Numbered from the stretch's first letter, positions 34,798 through 44,046 are shown. The stretch: 64,000 nucleotides of DNA from Rhodospirillales bacterium (GCA_020638295.1 JACKIU010000001.1:496001-560000), one strand, 5' to 3'. Numbers and translations are program-made. Notes: generated from the letters alone by a model not told the origin.

Positions 34798-36138
34798 ATG
34801 AGCGATAGCAAATCAGAAGCAACGTATGAGATACAGCGCGGCGATACTTTGTCGAAGCTGGCCGTCAGATTTGATACAACCGTTGACAAGTTGGTTGAGC
34901 TTAACGACATAGAGGACCCTGATGTTATTTATGCGGGAGCATCCCTGAAATTGCCGGAGGGGCCGGAGCCGGAGCAGACGGCAGCGCCTGAAGTCTCCAC
35001 TTCTTCTGAGGAACAGTTTGCCGAACCTTCTGTTGTTGAGACTGTCGAAGACTCGGCTGCTGCGAAGCCGCCAGTTGAGCAGCCTGCATCTGCTGCGGCA
35101 TTGACAAACGGTTTTAACGGTGAATCCGGTGCCAAAGCGGCAATGGGTACCTCTTCAGAATGGCAAACTTTCCCTTCTCCCGCTTCCGCAGGGGATGCGT
35201 TTTCGAGCGCCGCCGAGGGTGAGAAAAACTGGGCTATTCGTTACGGCGCAGAGCCTTTTGATGCTCATGTTTTTAGCAAAATCAACCGACTTTTCGGCTC
35301 TCCCACACTTGATAAGCTTGATGACGTTGGAAACGATATTTTTAACGGTGGCTTCGCCGCTTTTGGTAATCATCTTTACATGGAATTTGGTACATTAAAC
35401 GACGATGGCGAATTTGAAGTTCAAAGAAGAATTCACAGCTTTACCATTGCCGACGATGGCGAGGGCAACAAGATCATCGCAACAGAAAATAATGGAACGC
35501 TTTTTACTCTTGCTTCAGGTGGGATTATTCCTTTCCATGAAGATCCGATCTATGTCATGGACCATCACAAAACAAAAGCCGGTCAGCTACAAAGCTCTGA
35601 TGATGACTTCCTGTTTGGGGAAGGCTCAACCAAAATCGTCCTGCAAAATCTCACGCGGCGCGAAGCCATGGGAATTTATAATGTCGCGCTGAAAGGCGGG
35701 ATTGAGTATAACAAAGGGAATATTCCTATAGATGCTTCTGATATTGGAGACATTATAGACGGATTGACTATTACCGGAAACACCATGCATGCCGGGCTGA
35801 GGCACATGGTTGAAAGTACGGCAAACTCACTCGGGAAAACAGGAGACTTTGACTTTGATCCGTCAGGATGGAACTCAGGGCTAACTTATTATAAGAATTC
35901 TATCGAGGAAAAGCTAGAAGTTCCTGAAAACTTGAAAATTCCTCAACATACGCTGATCGAATACCCAACTTTACAAGAACTCGAACAGGAAATTGCCGCA
36001 AACGAACAAAAACTGGCGGCTCAATGGCAACCGTCCAGAGACCTGGCGGTCAATGTCAATTTGACAGGGAAGCCTGACGAAAAGCCGGAGCTCATCCCGC
36101 AGCACATCAAAGATTTCGATCCCGGGCCGATGCCTTAG
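34798..36138 (+). CDS. LysM-domain protein with large unknown C-terminal domain
   Basis: The product has 446 residues. A single LysM domain fills residues 9-53 (YEIQRGDTLSKLAVRFDTTV... IYAGASLKL), the module that binds peptidoglycan or chitin-type glycans. A Pro/Glu/Ala-rich linker follows to about residue 100. The remaining 340 residues are one or two domains I do not recognise (LTRREAMGIYNVALKGGIEY). There is no signal peptide, which is odd for a wall-binding module, so export would need another route. Composition is AT-richer than its neighbours. It is convergent with aspS, their stops overlapping. Confidence 0.8.
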   Translation: MSDSKSEATYEIQRGDTLSKLAVRFDTTVDKLVELNDIEDPDVIYAGASLKLPEGPEPEQTAAPEVSTSSEEQFAEPSVVETVEDSAAAKPPVEQPASAAALTNGFNGESGAKAAMGTSSEWQTFPSPASAGDAFSSAAEGEKNWAIRYGAEPFDAHVFSKINRLFGSPTLDKLDDVGNDIFNGGFAAFGNHLYMEFGTLNDDGEFEVQRRIHSFTIADDGEGNKIIATENNGTLFTLASGGIIPFHEDPIYVMDHHKTKAGQLQSSDDDFLFGEGSTKIVLQNLTRREAMGIYNVALKGGIEYNKGNIPIDASDIGDIIDGLTITGNTMHAGLRHMVESTANSLGKTGDFDFDPSGWNSGLTYYKNSIEEKLEVPENLKIPQHTLIEYPTLQELEQEIAANEQKLAAQWQPSRDLAVNVNLTGKPDEKPELIPQHIKDFDPGPMP

Positions 36139-37959
36139 GCCGCTTTGTCGTCTGCTTCGACGGCCTTTTTCGGCAAGGCGAGTTTGAGGTGCAAATCCTT
36201 GAGCTGTTCGGCGGTGACATCTGATGGCGCGGCCATCATCTGGTCTTCATACTGACCGTTCATCACAAACGCATAAACTTCGCGCAGGTTCGGCTCATCG
36301 GCCAGCAGCATGACAATGCGATCGAGGCCAAAGGCCAGCCCGCCGTGCGGCGGCGCGCCGTAGCGCATGGCGCTGAGCATCCCGCCGAATTTGGCTTCGA
36401 GGAAGGCGCGGTCGTACCCGGCGAGGCCGAAGGCTTTTTCCATGATCTCGGGGCTGTGGTTGCGGATCGCGCCGGAGGCCAGTTCGAAGCCGTTGCACAC
36501 GCAATCATACTGATAGGCGAGAATATCCTGCGGGTCCTGCGTATTGAGCGATTTTAAGCCCCCTTGCGGCATGGAGAACGGATTGTGCGAGAATTCAATT
36601 TTGGCGGTGTGTTCGTCAAGTTCATACATCGGGAAATCGACGATCCAGCAGAATTTATAGACGCCTTGTTCGCGCGCAGCCTCGTGGCCTTCGGGCAGAG
36701 CGTCGCAAATGGCATCGCGCGCGGCACCGGCGAATTTGGCGGCCGGACCCTCGAAATTACAGATGAAGAAGATTGCGTCGCCGTCTTCGAGAGCTGCAAT
36801 TTCGCGCAATGCTGCCTGCGCGGCTTCGGGGATGAATTTGGCGATCGGGCCTTTGCCTTCACCGGCTTCGAACAGGACATAGCCGAGGCCCGGCGCGCCC
36901 TGACCCTGCGCCCAGCTATTGAGCTTGTCAAAAAAGCTGCGCGGTTGATCGGCGACTTTCGGGGTGCGGATCGCGCGGACAACGCCGCCTTTTTCAATCG
37001 TGCCTTTGAAGGCTTTAAACTCAACGTCATCGCGGGCGAAGACTTCGGTGACATCGACAATTTCGAGCGGGTTGCGCAGGTCGGGCTTATCGGTGCCGTA
37101 TTTGAGCATGGCTTCTTTTTATACGGCAAGGAGGGGAGCCACTGGACTTTACGTTTTCACCAGTGAAATCAGCGAATTCCTCGAACACGCCTTCGATCAC
37201 AGGCTGGATAGTGCCATGAACGTCATCTTGCGTAACAAAGCTCATTTCCACGTCAAGCTGGTAAAATTCGGCAAGACGGTCGGCGCGGCCATCTTCATCG
37301 CGGAAACATGGGGCGATCTGGAAATATTTATCAAAGCCGCTCATCATGAGAAGCTGTTTGAACTGCTGCGGGGCTTGCGGCAAGGCGTAGAATTTACCCG
37401 GATGCAAGCGAGGGGACGAGGTAGTCGCGCGCGCCTTCGGGGCTGGAGGCGGTCAGGATGGGGGTTTGGAATTCCTGAAAACCCTGATCCCACATCCGTT
37501 TGCGCATAGAGGCGGTTACGGCGTTGCGCAGGCGAATATTCTTTTGCATTTTTTCGCGGCGCAGATCGATATAGCGGTAGCGCAGGCGGATGTCCTCCCT
37601 GCCCCGTCATCTTCATGGACCTGAAACGGCAGCACATCTGCCGCGCTTTGCAGCGCGGCCTTTTCAATGCGGATTTCAATTTCGCCAGTGGGCATTTTCG
37701 GATTAATGGTATCTTGCGTACGGGCGGCGACTGCCCCTTCGATGGTGATAACGCTTTCGACGCGCCATTTTTCAAGCTCAGCCATCAGGGGCGAGCCTTC
37801 CTCTACTACGCATTGCGTAATGCCGTAAGTGTCGCGCAGGATAATAAATAAAACCCCGCCTAAATCATAGATACGGTGAATCCAGCCGGAAAGCCTAACT
37901 GTTTCGCCGACACTGGTTTTGCGCAAAGCCGCGCAGGTGTGTGTTCTGTATTGGTGCAT
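36135..37959 (-). pseudogene. aspS: Aspartyl-tRNA synthetase, reading frame broken by several indels
   Basis: The three AspRS parts are all present in order but in different frames. First comes an anticodon-binding OB domain from ATG 37959 (AGAGG before it). Next is a middle part with motif 2 (FRDEDGRADRLAEFYQLD). Then 324 residues from MLKYGTDKPDLRN through motif 3 (GLAFGLDRIVMLL) to 36135. The frame is lost near 37594-37605 (about one base missing before EDIRLRYR), near 37406-37412 (two bases missing between VPS and LHPGKF) and in 37100-37140 (before MLKYG). The protein content matches full-length alphaproteobacterial AspRS (about 600 residues). Because AspRS is essential, sequencing or assembly error is more likely than true decay, unless a second copy exists. 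Confidence 0.85.
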
Positions 37960-37987
37960 TTTTTACCTCTTAATCAGACATGAGGTT

Positions 37988-38012
37988 TAACTGCAAAGGC
38001 GCGGAAACGCAA
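37988..38012. repeat. CAAAGGCGCGGAAACGCAAAG repeat unit
   Basis: A single unit of the CACAAAG/CGCAAAG family, upstream of the promoter at 38030. Related units occur near 5195 and 20940. Confidence 0.5.
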
Positions 38013-38029
38013 AGGGAAATTAAAAAAAC

Positions 38030-38058
38030 TTGACTATATAGGTATAGATTCCTATATT
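38030..38058 (+). promoter_or_regulatory. Sigma70-type promoter with inverted repeat
   Basis: TTGACT (38030-38035), a 17-base spacer and TATATT (38053-38058). Within it ATAGG (38038-38042) and CCTAT (38051-38055) form an inverted repeat that could be an operator. It is aimed at the small gene ending at 38433. Confidence 0.6.
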
Positions 38059-38187
38059 ATTTTTGTGATAAATAACGCCGCCGCAAGCAGCGGGGTATTG
38101 GACCTGAAAGAGAATAAACACTGTGGGGAAACAGGGCCTTCCCCCTCCCCCTTAAAAAACGTCGAACAAAAAGAAGGATTCAAAGTT

Positions 38188-38433
38188 TTGAAAAGAAAAA
38201 CAAAGGGTTGGAGTGAAGAACGCCGCCGGAAACAGGCTGAGCATTGCCGCCAGACAAAACCATGGACAAGCACCCCCGGTCCGCAGAGCGAAGAAGGCAA
38301 GGCCCGCGCCGCGCAAAACGCCCTTGAACACGGCTTGCGCAGCGCCGAAATGCACGAACTGCGCAGGCTTTTGCGAAAGCACAGGGCCGTTCTTAAAGCC
38401 CTTAACGCACAGATTGATATGAACAACCCATAA
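38188..38433 (+). CDS. Small basic protein of the KGWSEERR/KPWxxxxGP type
   Basis: A conserved pattern, KGWSEERRRKQAEHCRQTKPW followed shortly by GPQSEEGKARAAQNALEHG, is shared, as I recall it, with short hypothetical proteins in many proteobacteria; function is unknown, with basic helices suggesting nucleic-acid binding. I favour a TTG start at 38188, with AAGGA nine bases upstream, which gives about 81 residues; the frame is open to a GTG at 38065, but that codon coincides with the expected transcript start. It is followed by a half copy of the CACAGAT repeat and then rnd. Confidence 0.55.
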   Translation: MKRKTKGWSEERRRKQAEHCRQTKPWTSTPGPQSEEGKARAAQNALEHGLRSAEMHELRRLLRKHRAVLKALNAQIDMNNP

Positions 38434-38440
38434 AAAACCC

Positions 38441-38466
38441 ATGTTCATCGGTGTCTATCTGTGGTT
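38441..38466. repeat. Half copy of the CACAGAT-type repeat
   Basis: ATGTTCATCGGTGTCTATCT followed by GTGGTT matches the right arm of the inverted repeat at 25568-25646. It lies directly upstream of the rnd start. Confidence 0.65.
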
Positions 38467-38477
38467 ATAACAGTTCC

Positions 38478-39659
38478 ATGCTTATTACCGAACAAACACA
38501 TCTTGAAGAGTTTTGCGCCTCCCTGAAGGGCTGTGACTTCATCACTGTCGATACGGAATTTCTGCGCGAAAAGACCTATTATCCCAAACTCTGCCTGATC
38601 CAGATCGGCAATCCGAACGGTGAGGCGGCGGCGATTGATCCGCTGGCCCATGGCCTTGATCTGTCGCCGGTTTATGATTTGCTGAGCGATGAAAAAATTC
38701 TGAAAGTTTTTCATGCCGGGCGGCAAGATCTGGAGATTTTTTTCAATCTGACGGGTAAGGTCGTGGCGCCGCTGTTTGATACACAAATCGCAGCGATGGT
38801 GTGCGGGTATGGCGATTCCGTCGGGTATGAAAATCTGGTGCGTAATATCACCGGCAACAGCCTTGATAAGAGCGTGCAATATACCGATTGGTCGAACCGG
38901 CCATTGAGCGAAAAGCAGATTGATTATGCGCTGGGGGATGTAACCTGGCTGGTTGAAGTGTATGAAAAGCTGGCCGCAGAGCTGGAAAAACGCGGGCGCA
39001 CCGCGTGGGTCTTTCAGGAAGAGGAAATCCTGGCCGATCCAGCGACTTATGCGAATGACCCTTATGAAGCCTGGCGGCGGGTGAAGGTGAAATCGCCCAA
39101 GCCTAAGACACTGGCGGTTTTGCGGGAGCTGGCTGCGTGGCGCGAACGCCGGGCGCAGGAAAAGGATCTGCCTAAAAGCTGGGTGATGCGCGATGAAACG
39201 CTGGCCGATATGGCGGCGCAAATGCCCAAGGATGTCAAGCACCTGAAGAAAATCCGCAATATGTCTGCCGATATGGCGGAAGGTCGCCACGGCAAAATGT
39301 TGCTTGAACTTATTAATGATGCTATTAGCAGCAACCCCAAGAACTGGCCTAAACCCCAGAAGAAAAAACCGGTGCCTTCCAGCGTGTCGGCAACGGCTGA
39401 TATTTTGCGGATGCTGCTCAAAATACAGGCCGCAGAACATGGTGTAGCGACAAAGTTGTTATCTTCTACAGATGATTTAGAGGCTTTGGCGATGGATGAT
39501 GCCGCCGATATCCCGGCGCTGAAAGGCTGGCGCTATGAAATCTTTGGGCGGGAAGCGCTGGCGGTGAAAAATGGAGCGTTGGCAGTGGGGCTTAAAGGCT
39601 CTAACATCGTTAAATATAAGGTTGGCGATCAAACTGACCTATGGGATAAAAAGGATTGA
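38478..39659 (+). CDS. rnd: Ribonuclease D
   Basis: 3'-5' exonuclease that trims tRNA precursors. The product has 393 residues from Met 38478. DEDDy motifs are visible: Asp and Glu in TVDTEFLREKTY, Asp in HAGRQDLEIFF, and Tyr/Asp in YALGDVTWLVEVYEKL. An HRDC domain follows (KTLAVLRELAAWRERRAQ). Length matches alphaproteobacterial RNase D. No ribosome binding site is obvious before the start, where a repeat arm sits. Confidence 0.94.
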   Translation: MLITEQTHLEEFCASLKGCDFITVDTEFLREKTYYPKLCLIQIGNPNGEAAAIDPLAHGLDLSPVYDLLSDEKILKVFHAGRQDLEIFFNLTGKVVAPLFDTQIAAMVCGYGDSVGYENLVRNITGNSLDKSVQYTDWSNRPLSEKQIDYALGDVTWLVEVYEKLAAELEKRGRTAWVFQEEEILADPATYANDPYEAWRRVKVKSPKPKTLAVLRELAAWRERRAQEKDLPKSWVMRDETLADMAAQMPKDVKHLKKIRNMSADMAEGRHGKMLLELINDAISSNPKNWPKPQKKKPVPSSVSATADILRMLLKIQAAEHGVATKLLSSTDDLEALAMDDAADIPALKGWRYEIFGREALAVKNGALAVGLKGSNIVKYKVGDQTDLWDKKD

Positions 39660-39711
39660 ACACCCCCGCTCCAAGGGGCAAGAAATTGAACCTGAAAGAG
39701 ATTGAAACGTC

Positions 39712-40254
39712 TTGAAACGCCTGATGTTGCTTCGTCATGCCCAAGCCCTGCCCGCCAACGGGGGTGCGGATTTTGATCGCGCTTTAAGCCCGAAGGGGCT
39801 GGAGGATGCGCGGGCGCTGGGTACAGTGATGAGTCGGCGCGATCTGATCCCGGAGTATATTTTGTGCTCCTCGGCCAAGCGGACACAGCAAACCTGTAAA
39901 GAGGCCCTGCTGAATTTCGGTGAACATAAAATTCACAGCGTGTTCACCAAGGCGATTTATCACGCCAGCCGCGGGGAACTGTTCCATATGATCCAAAGCC
40001 TTGAAGGCGAACCGGAAAGCCTGATGGTGGTCGGGCACAACCCGGTGATTTACGAACTGGCGGCAATGATGGCAGCGCACGGCAATGACGCAACACTGGC
40101 GCGGCTGGGCAACGGTTATCCACCGGCATCCTTAAGCATTTTCGAGATCAGGATCGATCGCTGGGCCGAGCTTGATCCGGACAAATCGTCTTTGGTCGAA
40201 TTTATGGAGCCGCTGGATTATAACGCCCCGGCCCGTCCGACAAGGTGGACATAA
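39712..40254 (+). CDS. sixA: Histidine phosphatase, SixA-like
   Basis: Phosphohistidine phosphatase of the RHG superfamily. The catalytic start MLLRHAQALP holds the phospho-accepting His, and VVGHNPVIYELAAMM the second. The product has 180 residues. Start is TTG 39712, or ATG 39724 close to the motif. SixA removes phosphate from HPt-type domains, which would fit the two HPt-bearing kinases in this window, though no link is shown. The stop codon ends one base before the insertion element, so the last residues (PARPTRWT) may have been changed by the insertion. Confidence 0.9.
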   Translation: MKRLMLLRHAQALPANGGADFDRALSPKGLEDARALGTVMSRRDLIPEYILCSSAKRTQQTCKEALLNFGEHKIHSVFTKAIYHASRGELFHMIQSLEGEPESLMVVGHNPVIYELAAMMAAHGNDATLARLGNGYPPASLSIFEIRIDRWAELDPDKSSLVEFMEPLDYNAPARPTRWT

Positions 40255-40848
40255 GTGTTTAGTCCCACGTTGTGGAGGAGAGGATTGACGTTAAACCGTT
40301 CGGGTTTTTTTGTCCATATTTTGCAAACATATTCGTAGGGTGTGAGGCCTTTGAGGGTTTTGAGCCTTCGGGCGAAGTTATACGCCATCATAGAGGCATG
40401 CAGCTGTTCTTTAAGCTCTTCATGCGATCCGTAATGGTAGCGTTTCACGGCGGCGTCCTTGATGGTCCGGTTCATGCATTCCACCTGTCCGTTGGTCCAG
40501 GGATGTTTGACTTTGGCAAGCCGGTGTTCGGCGCCATTTTCCGCGCAGACACGATCAAAGATATGGACAAAGGCGTGTTTGTCGCATTTGCGATTGGTGA
40601 ACCGGATCCCGTTATCGGTCAGGATATGCGTGAGTTTGTATGGCACGGCAGCGATCAGATTGCGCAGGAACCGGGCTGCAATCATCTTTGTCTGGCGTTC
40701 GTGCAACTCCACATACGCAAACTTCGACGTACGGTCGATGGCCACAAACAGGTAACGCTTGCCTTCTTCCGTGCAATATCTGTCCCATAATGCCTCCTTG
40801 GCCGGAATCTCCTTATACATGATTCCTCCACAACGTGGGACTAAACAC
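40255..40848 (-). mobile_element. 594-bp IS481-like insertion element with perfect 25-bp ends
   Basis: GTGTTTAGTCCCACGTTGTG... (40255-40279) is repeated exactly as its reverse complement at 40824-40848, 25 bases in each arm. The only gene inside is a shortened DDE transposase on the minus strand. Full IS481 elements are about 1 kb, so this seems an internally deleted but cleanly bordered copy. I found no convincing target-site duplication (left flank ATAA, right flank CTAGG). Confidence 0.88.
40279..40820 (-). CDS. IS481-type transposase, N-terminally truncated
   Basis: The integrase core is intact, with DDE residues in LFVAIDRTSKFAYVEL, HILTDNGIRFTN and NGQVECMNRTIKD (35 residues between the last two). 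The N-terminal helix-turn-helix half of IS481 transposases (about 120 residues) is missing. The ATG at 40820 lies just inside the right terminal repeat, whose GGAGGA forms a strong ribosome binding site. The frame runs through the left end into sixA DNA (to 40218), so the true stop lies outside the element. Without its DNA-binding half it is probably unable to move itself. Confidence 0.8.
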
Positions 40849-40853
40849 CTAGG

Positions 40854-40903
40854 GTCATATCCCTTGACTTGAGTTTACCCCGGACTTGATACGGAGTTTG
40901 GGA
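40854..40903. repeat. Degenerate GTCAT...GGGATGAC palindromic repeat
   Basis: GTCATATCCC at the left and TTGGGATGAC at the right, with a weak CCGGACTTGATACGG stem between. It lies immediately beside the insertion element and before hdaA. Confidence 0.5.
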
Positions 40904-40909
40904 TGACAA

Positions 40910-41605
40910 TTATGAATTATCCTGCAAGTCGGCTAGGACCTGACGGACCAAGGGAATCGAGATTTTCTTTTTGCGGGCATAGGCAAGACGGTCTGCATTT
41001 TCTACAATGTCTCTTGCAGCAACAAAAGAGCGCTCCATGCGCGGCAGGATATAGGCGATCACCTCATTGCCGACAGAGAGTTGGCGGTCGCTGAAGAGTT
41101 TGATCAGCACCGATCCCAACAAAATATCGTCCGGAGATTTAATCGTCGCTAGGGGGGCCGCGCGAAAGCGCGAGGCGAGGTCGGCGATTACGAAATCGCT
41201 CTGAGTTGGGTTCATGCGACTGGTGACAAGAAAGCTGCGCCGTTCTTCGCGGAAGATATTATAGAGATGAAAAAGCGTGGTTTCGGCCTCACGATCGCCA
41301 ATCCACAGATCGATACCGTCAATGACCAGCCGCTGCCCCCGCCCGGCTAGTTCTTCGGCGCTGTGGGTCGTGAGCATTTCAGGTTTGATTTGGATCGCAC
41401 CGGTTTTTTCGCTCCACACTGCGGCGAGATGGGTTTTACCGCTGGCAGCCGGCCCGGAGATAACCAGCAACGGCGCGGGCCAGTCAGGCCAGCGGTCGAT
41501 CCAAGCAACCGCTTCGGCATTGCCGGGGCCGATGAGAAAATCCTCCATACCGTGCGCGGGGCGCATAGACAGATCGAGTGGGATTTGCTGGGCGGCGCTG
41601 CTCAT
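40910..41605 (-). CDS. hdaA: DnaA-related replication regulator HdaA
   Basis: Inactivates ATP-DnaA after replication begins, in complex with the sliding clamp. The product has 231 residues. The N-terminal QQIPLDL fits the clamp-binding motif. A modified Walker A (SGPAASGKTHLAAVW), Walker B-like RLVIDGIDLW and the sensor segment LVTSRMNPTQSDFVIADLASRF follow. There is no DNA-binding domain IV. It follows the AI-2E transporter gene, starting five bases past its stop region, as in many alphaproteobacteria (perM-like then hdaA). Confidence 0.93.
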   Translation of the reverse strand: MSSAAQQIPLDLSMRPAHGMEDFLIGPGNAEAVAWIDRWPDWPAPLLVISGPAASGKTHLAAVWSEKTGAIQIKPEMLTTHSAEELAGRGQRLVIDGIDLWIGDREAETTLFHLYNIFREERRSFLVTSRMNPTQSDFVIADLASRFRAAPLATIKSPDDILLGSVLIKLFSDRQLSVGNEVIAYILPRMERSFVAARDIVENADRLAYARKKKISIPLVRQVLADLQDNS

Positions 41606-41610
41606 GGGCC

Positions 41611-42729
41611 TTACGCCTTTTGCTTTTTGGCAGGTTTTTTCTTTGCCGCCTTTTGCGCCGGTTGCTTTTCTTCAACCCTGTGCCCGTAATAGGGACTGGC
41701 CTTGTATTGGGTGATGGCAAAGGCAAGCAACACACCGGCGACAGCGGCGACAGGAACAGCGAGCAACATGCCGAGAATGCCAAACAAGCTACCGCCGGCG
41801 AGCAAGGCAAAAAACACCCAGAGCGGGTGCAGGCCGACGCTGTCGCCGACAATTTTGGGACTGAGGATGTTGCCTTCAATCAACTGTCCGGCGAAGAAAA
41901 TCCCGGCGATGATCGCAACAAACATCAGGTCGCCGCTTTGAAACCAAGCAACTGCCACGCTAACGACCAGCCCGAGGGTTGAGCCGACCATCGGGATAAT
42001 CGAGAGCAACCCCGCGCCGAGGCCAATTAGGAAGCCGTATTTCAGGCCCGCAATGGTCAGGGCAATCGCATAGGCGATACCCAGAATCACCGCGACGCTG
42101 ATTTGCCCGCGGACGAAGCCGGAGATTTTGACATCGATTTGCCCCAGCAAATCCTTAATCGTGTTTTTTTGCGCTTGGGGCAAAATATCCTCCACCCATG
42201 CGGTGATATGCGGCCATTCCTTCATCATGAAATAGGCGACAATCGGGGTGAACACAAGCACGGAGATCATATCAAGCGCGGCCTGCCCGCCAGCAGCGAG
42301 GCTTTGCAAAAGCTGTTTGGCGACACTGGCGACGCTGCCGGAATGATTGCTCAATAGCGCTTTCAGATCCGTACCGTTTTCCTGCCCTAAAATGCCGGAA
42401 ACCCGCTGAATGTGGGGCTCGAGACAGGCCAGAACGGAATTAATATAACCCGGCATGTCTTCGGCCAGTTGCAAACCCTGTTTGTAGAGGACCGGCAGGA
42501 GCAAAGCCAAGAACGCTCCGACAAAGACAAAGAAGACGAGCAGGATGAACATCGCGGCCGGACCGCGGGCGAGTTTGATTTTCCGCAAGCCGTTCACAAG
42601 CGGATTGAGCAGATAGGCGATGGCGATCCCGAGCACAAACGGCAACAATACCGCTTTAAAAATATAGACAAATCCCAAGAAACCCGCGAAGGCCAGAGAC
42701 CAGAATAGTGCATGATTACGAGGACTCAT
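41611..42729 (-). CDS. AI-2E family transporter (PerM-like)
   Basis: A polytopic inner-membrane protein of 372 residues with seven or eight spans. Family features include FVLGIAIAYLLNPLVNGLRK at the N-terminus, GQISVAVILGIAYAIALTIA, and the C-terminal phrase LHPLWVFFALLAGGSLFGIL. Members export diverse solutes, including autoinducer-2 or Na+ in a few studied cases; the substrate here is unknown. The tail is Lys-rich. It is operonic with hdaA downstream and the DUF2066 gene upstream. Confidence 0.9.
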   Translation of the reverse strand: MSPRNHALFWSLAFAGFLGFVYIFKAVLLPFVLGIAIAYLLNPLVNGLRKIKLARGPAAMFILLVFFVFVGAFLALLLPVLYKQGLQLAEDMPGYINSVLACLEPHIQRVSGILGQENGTDLKALLSNHSGSVASVAKQLLQSLAAGGQAALDMISVLVFTPIVAYFMMKEWPHITAWVEDILPQAQKNTIKDLLGQIDVKISGFVRGQISVAVILGIAYAIALTIAGLKYGFLIGLGAGLLSIIPMVGSTLGLVVSVAVAWFQSGDLMFVAIIAGIFFAGQLIEGNILSPKIVGDSVGLHPLWVFFALLAGGSLFGILGMLLAVPVAAVAGVLLAFAITQYKASPYYGHRVEEKQPAQKAAKKKPAKKQKA

Positions 42730-42744
42730 CGGACGAGGGCCTTT

Positions 42745-44046
42745 CTAAAACTCAGTTTGGTAATAAGACTGGCCCTGATTTGGACGCGCGGTTTGTCCGC
42801 TTTGCGGCTGATAGGGCGTCTGATAAGGGCTTTGATAAGATGGCGCAGCCGGGGGGCGGCGCGCTGTCAGCTCATAGGTCGTCTGAGGCGCCTGCGCTCC
42901 GCCGTTGATAAAACCGCCGAGCATCCCGCCAGAATAGTCGCCGTTCATGCCTGAAGACTGGCGATTACGCGCAGCCGTTAGATACAGGCTGGCCTGTTCA
43001 AGCGCCAGTTTGAGACGGTCAAGCGTGCCGTCATAGACGATTTCGATATAGGCCTCTTTGGGTGAAAGCGCCTTGAGATTGACGTTTGATACGCCGTTGA
43101 CGCGGCGCAATTGGCGTTGCAGGTTTGACCATTCCTGCAAAGAGGCGAAGGTGGCACGGGCCTCAATGGTTCCATGCTGACGCGCATCGACAACCGTCTT
43201 TTTCTTCCAGTCACTGCGCAGAGCTTGCTTAACGCTTTGGACGGCGCGGGCATAAAGTTGCCCCTCATCCTGCCCCGGCAAGGCCCGCTCCATAATCTGG
43301 TGCACATATTCCGGGCGGGGACGGTCGGTGCGATAGAGCTGGATATTCAGCGCGCTTCCTTCGGGCTTGGCGATTGCCACCACGGCCTCGCTGGCGTCAT
43401 AGCGCTGGAGCATGGCGCTTAAGGCACGGGGTGAATAGCTGAGCGCCTCATCGTCGCCGATATTATCGACATCGGCCAAATCGCCCAGAGGCACGACAAT
43501 CGGCACCAGACCGCTGGTTAGATTCGGTGCGGCAGACCAGGCTTTCATCCAGCTATTTTGATAGGACCACAGAAGCGTGCCCTGCCCGGTGTCCATGAAC
43601 GGCAATATCAAAACCGGGCGGCTGACTACATCGGTATATTGCGCGCCCTGGCCCGAAAAATAGCGCCGCACGGCCTGATCCTGAAAACGAAACTTGTAGG
43701 TCCCGCTATAGCGCGTGGAGGAGAGCTTTTCGTCGCTGACCTCGTAATCCTTAATCATCGTCGAGATGGTCATGGCTTCGGGACGTTGAAAGGCTTTGAG
43801 TTCGTTTTCCGAGAGCATGCGCGCGGCGAGTTCGTCAAAAGCCTTGATTTGCGCTTCGGCAAAGGCCTGCTCACGGGCTTTGAGCGCGTTTTCGGCCGTG
43901 GCATCGACGGTGACGTTATCCACAGTGAAAAGTGAATCGGCCCGCGCACCGTCCAGCGGCAGGCAGACAAGCAAAGCAAAAAAACACATCCCCCAAACGC
44001 TTAAGGCTGTACGAGCCTGCACAAAAGTCTTATAGAGTATGGCCAT
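42745..44046 (-). CDS. DUF2066 exported protein
   Basis: The product has about 433 residues with a signal peptide (core MCFFALLVCLPLDGARA), then a DUF2066 body (VTVDATAENALKAREQAFAEA, RRYFSGQGAQYTDVVSRPVL). The function is unknown; the DUF2066-perM-hda order is common. The last 60 residues are Tyr/Gln/Pro-rich (PSYQSPYQTPYQPQSGQT), an unusual low-complexity tail. I choose Met 44046, because AAGGGG lies seven bases upstream; the Met six bases earlier is too close to it. It is divergent from purM. Confidence 0.85.
   Translation of the reverse strand: MAILYKTFVQARTALSVWGMCFFALLVCLPLDGARADSLFTVDNVTVDATAENALKAREQAFAEAQIKAFDELAARMLSENELKAFQRPEAMTISTMIKDYEVSDEKLSSTRYSGTYKFRFQDQAVRRYFSGQGAQYTDVVSRPVLILPFMDTGQGTLLWSYQNSWMKAWSAAPNLTSGLVPIVVPLGDLADVDNIGDDEALSYSPRALSAMLQRYDASEAVVAIAKPEGSALNIQLYRTDRPRPEYVHQIMERALPGQDEGQLYARAVQSVKQALRSDWKKKTVVDARQHGTIEARATFASLQEWSNLQRQLRRVNGVSNVNLKALSPKEAYIEIVYDGTLDRLKLALEQASLYLTAARNRQSSGMNGDYSGGMLGGFINGGAQAPQTTYELTARRPPAAPSYQSPYQTPYQPQSGQTARPNQGQSYYQTEF

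Noticed and set aside
40218..40254. Extension of the transposase frame into sixA as a functional C-terminus
   Set aside because: These codons lie outside the element's perfect terminal repeat and are read from sixA DNA, so they are a by-product of insertion.
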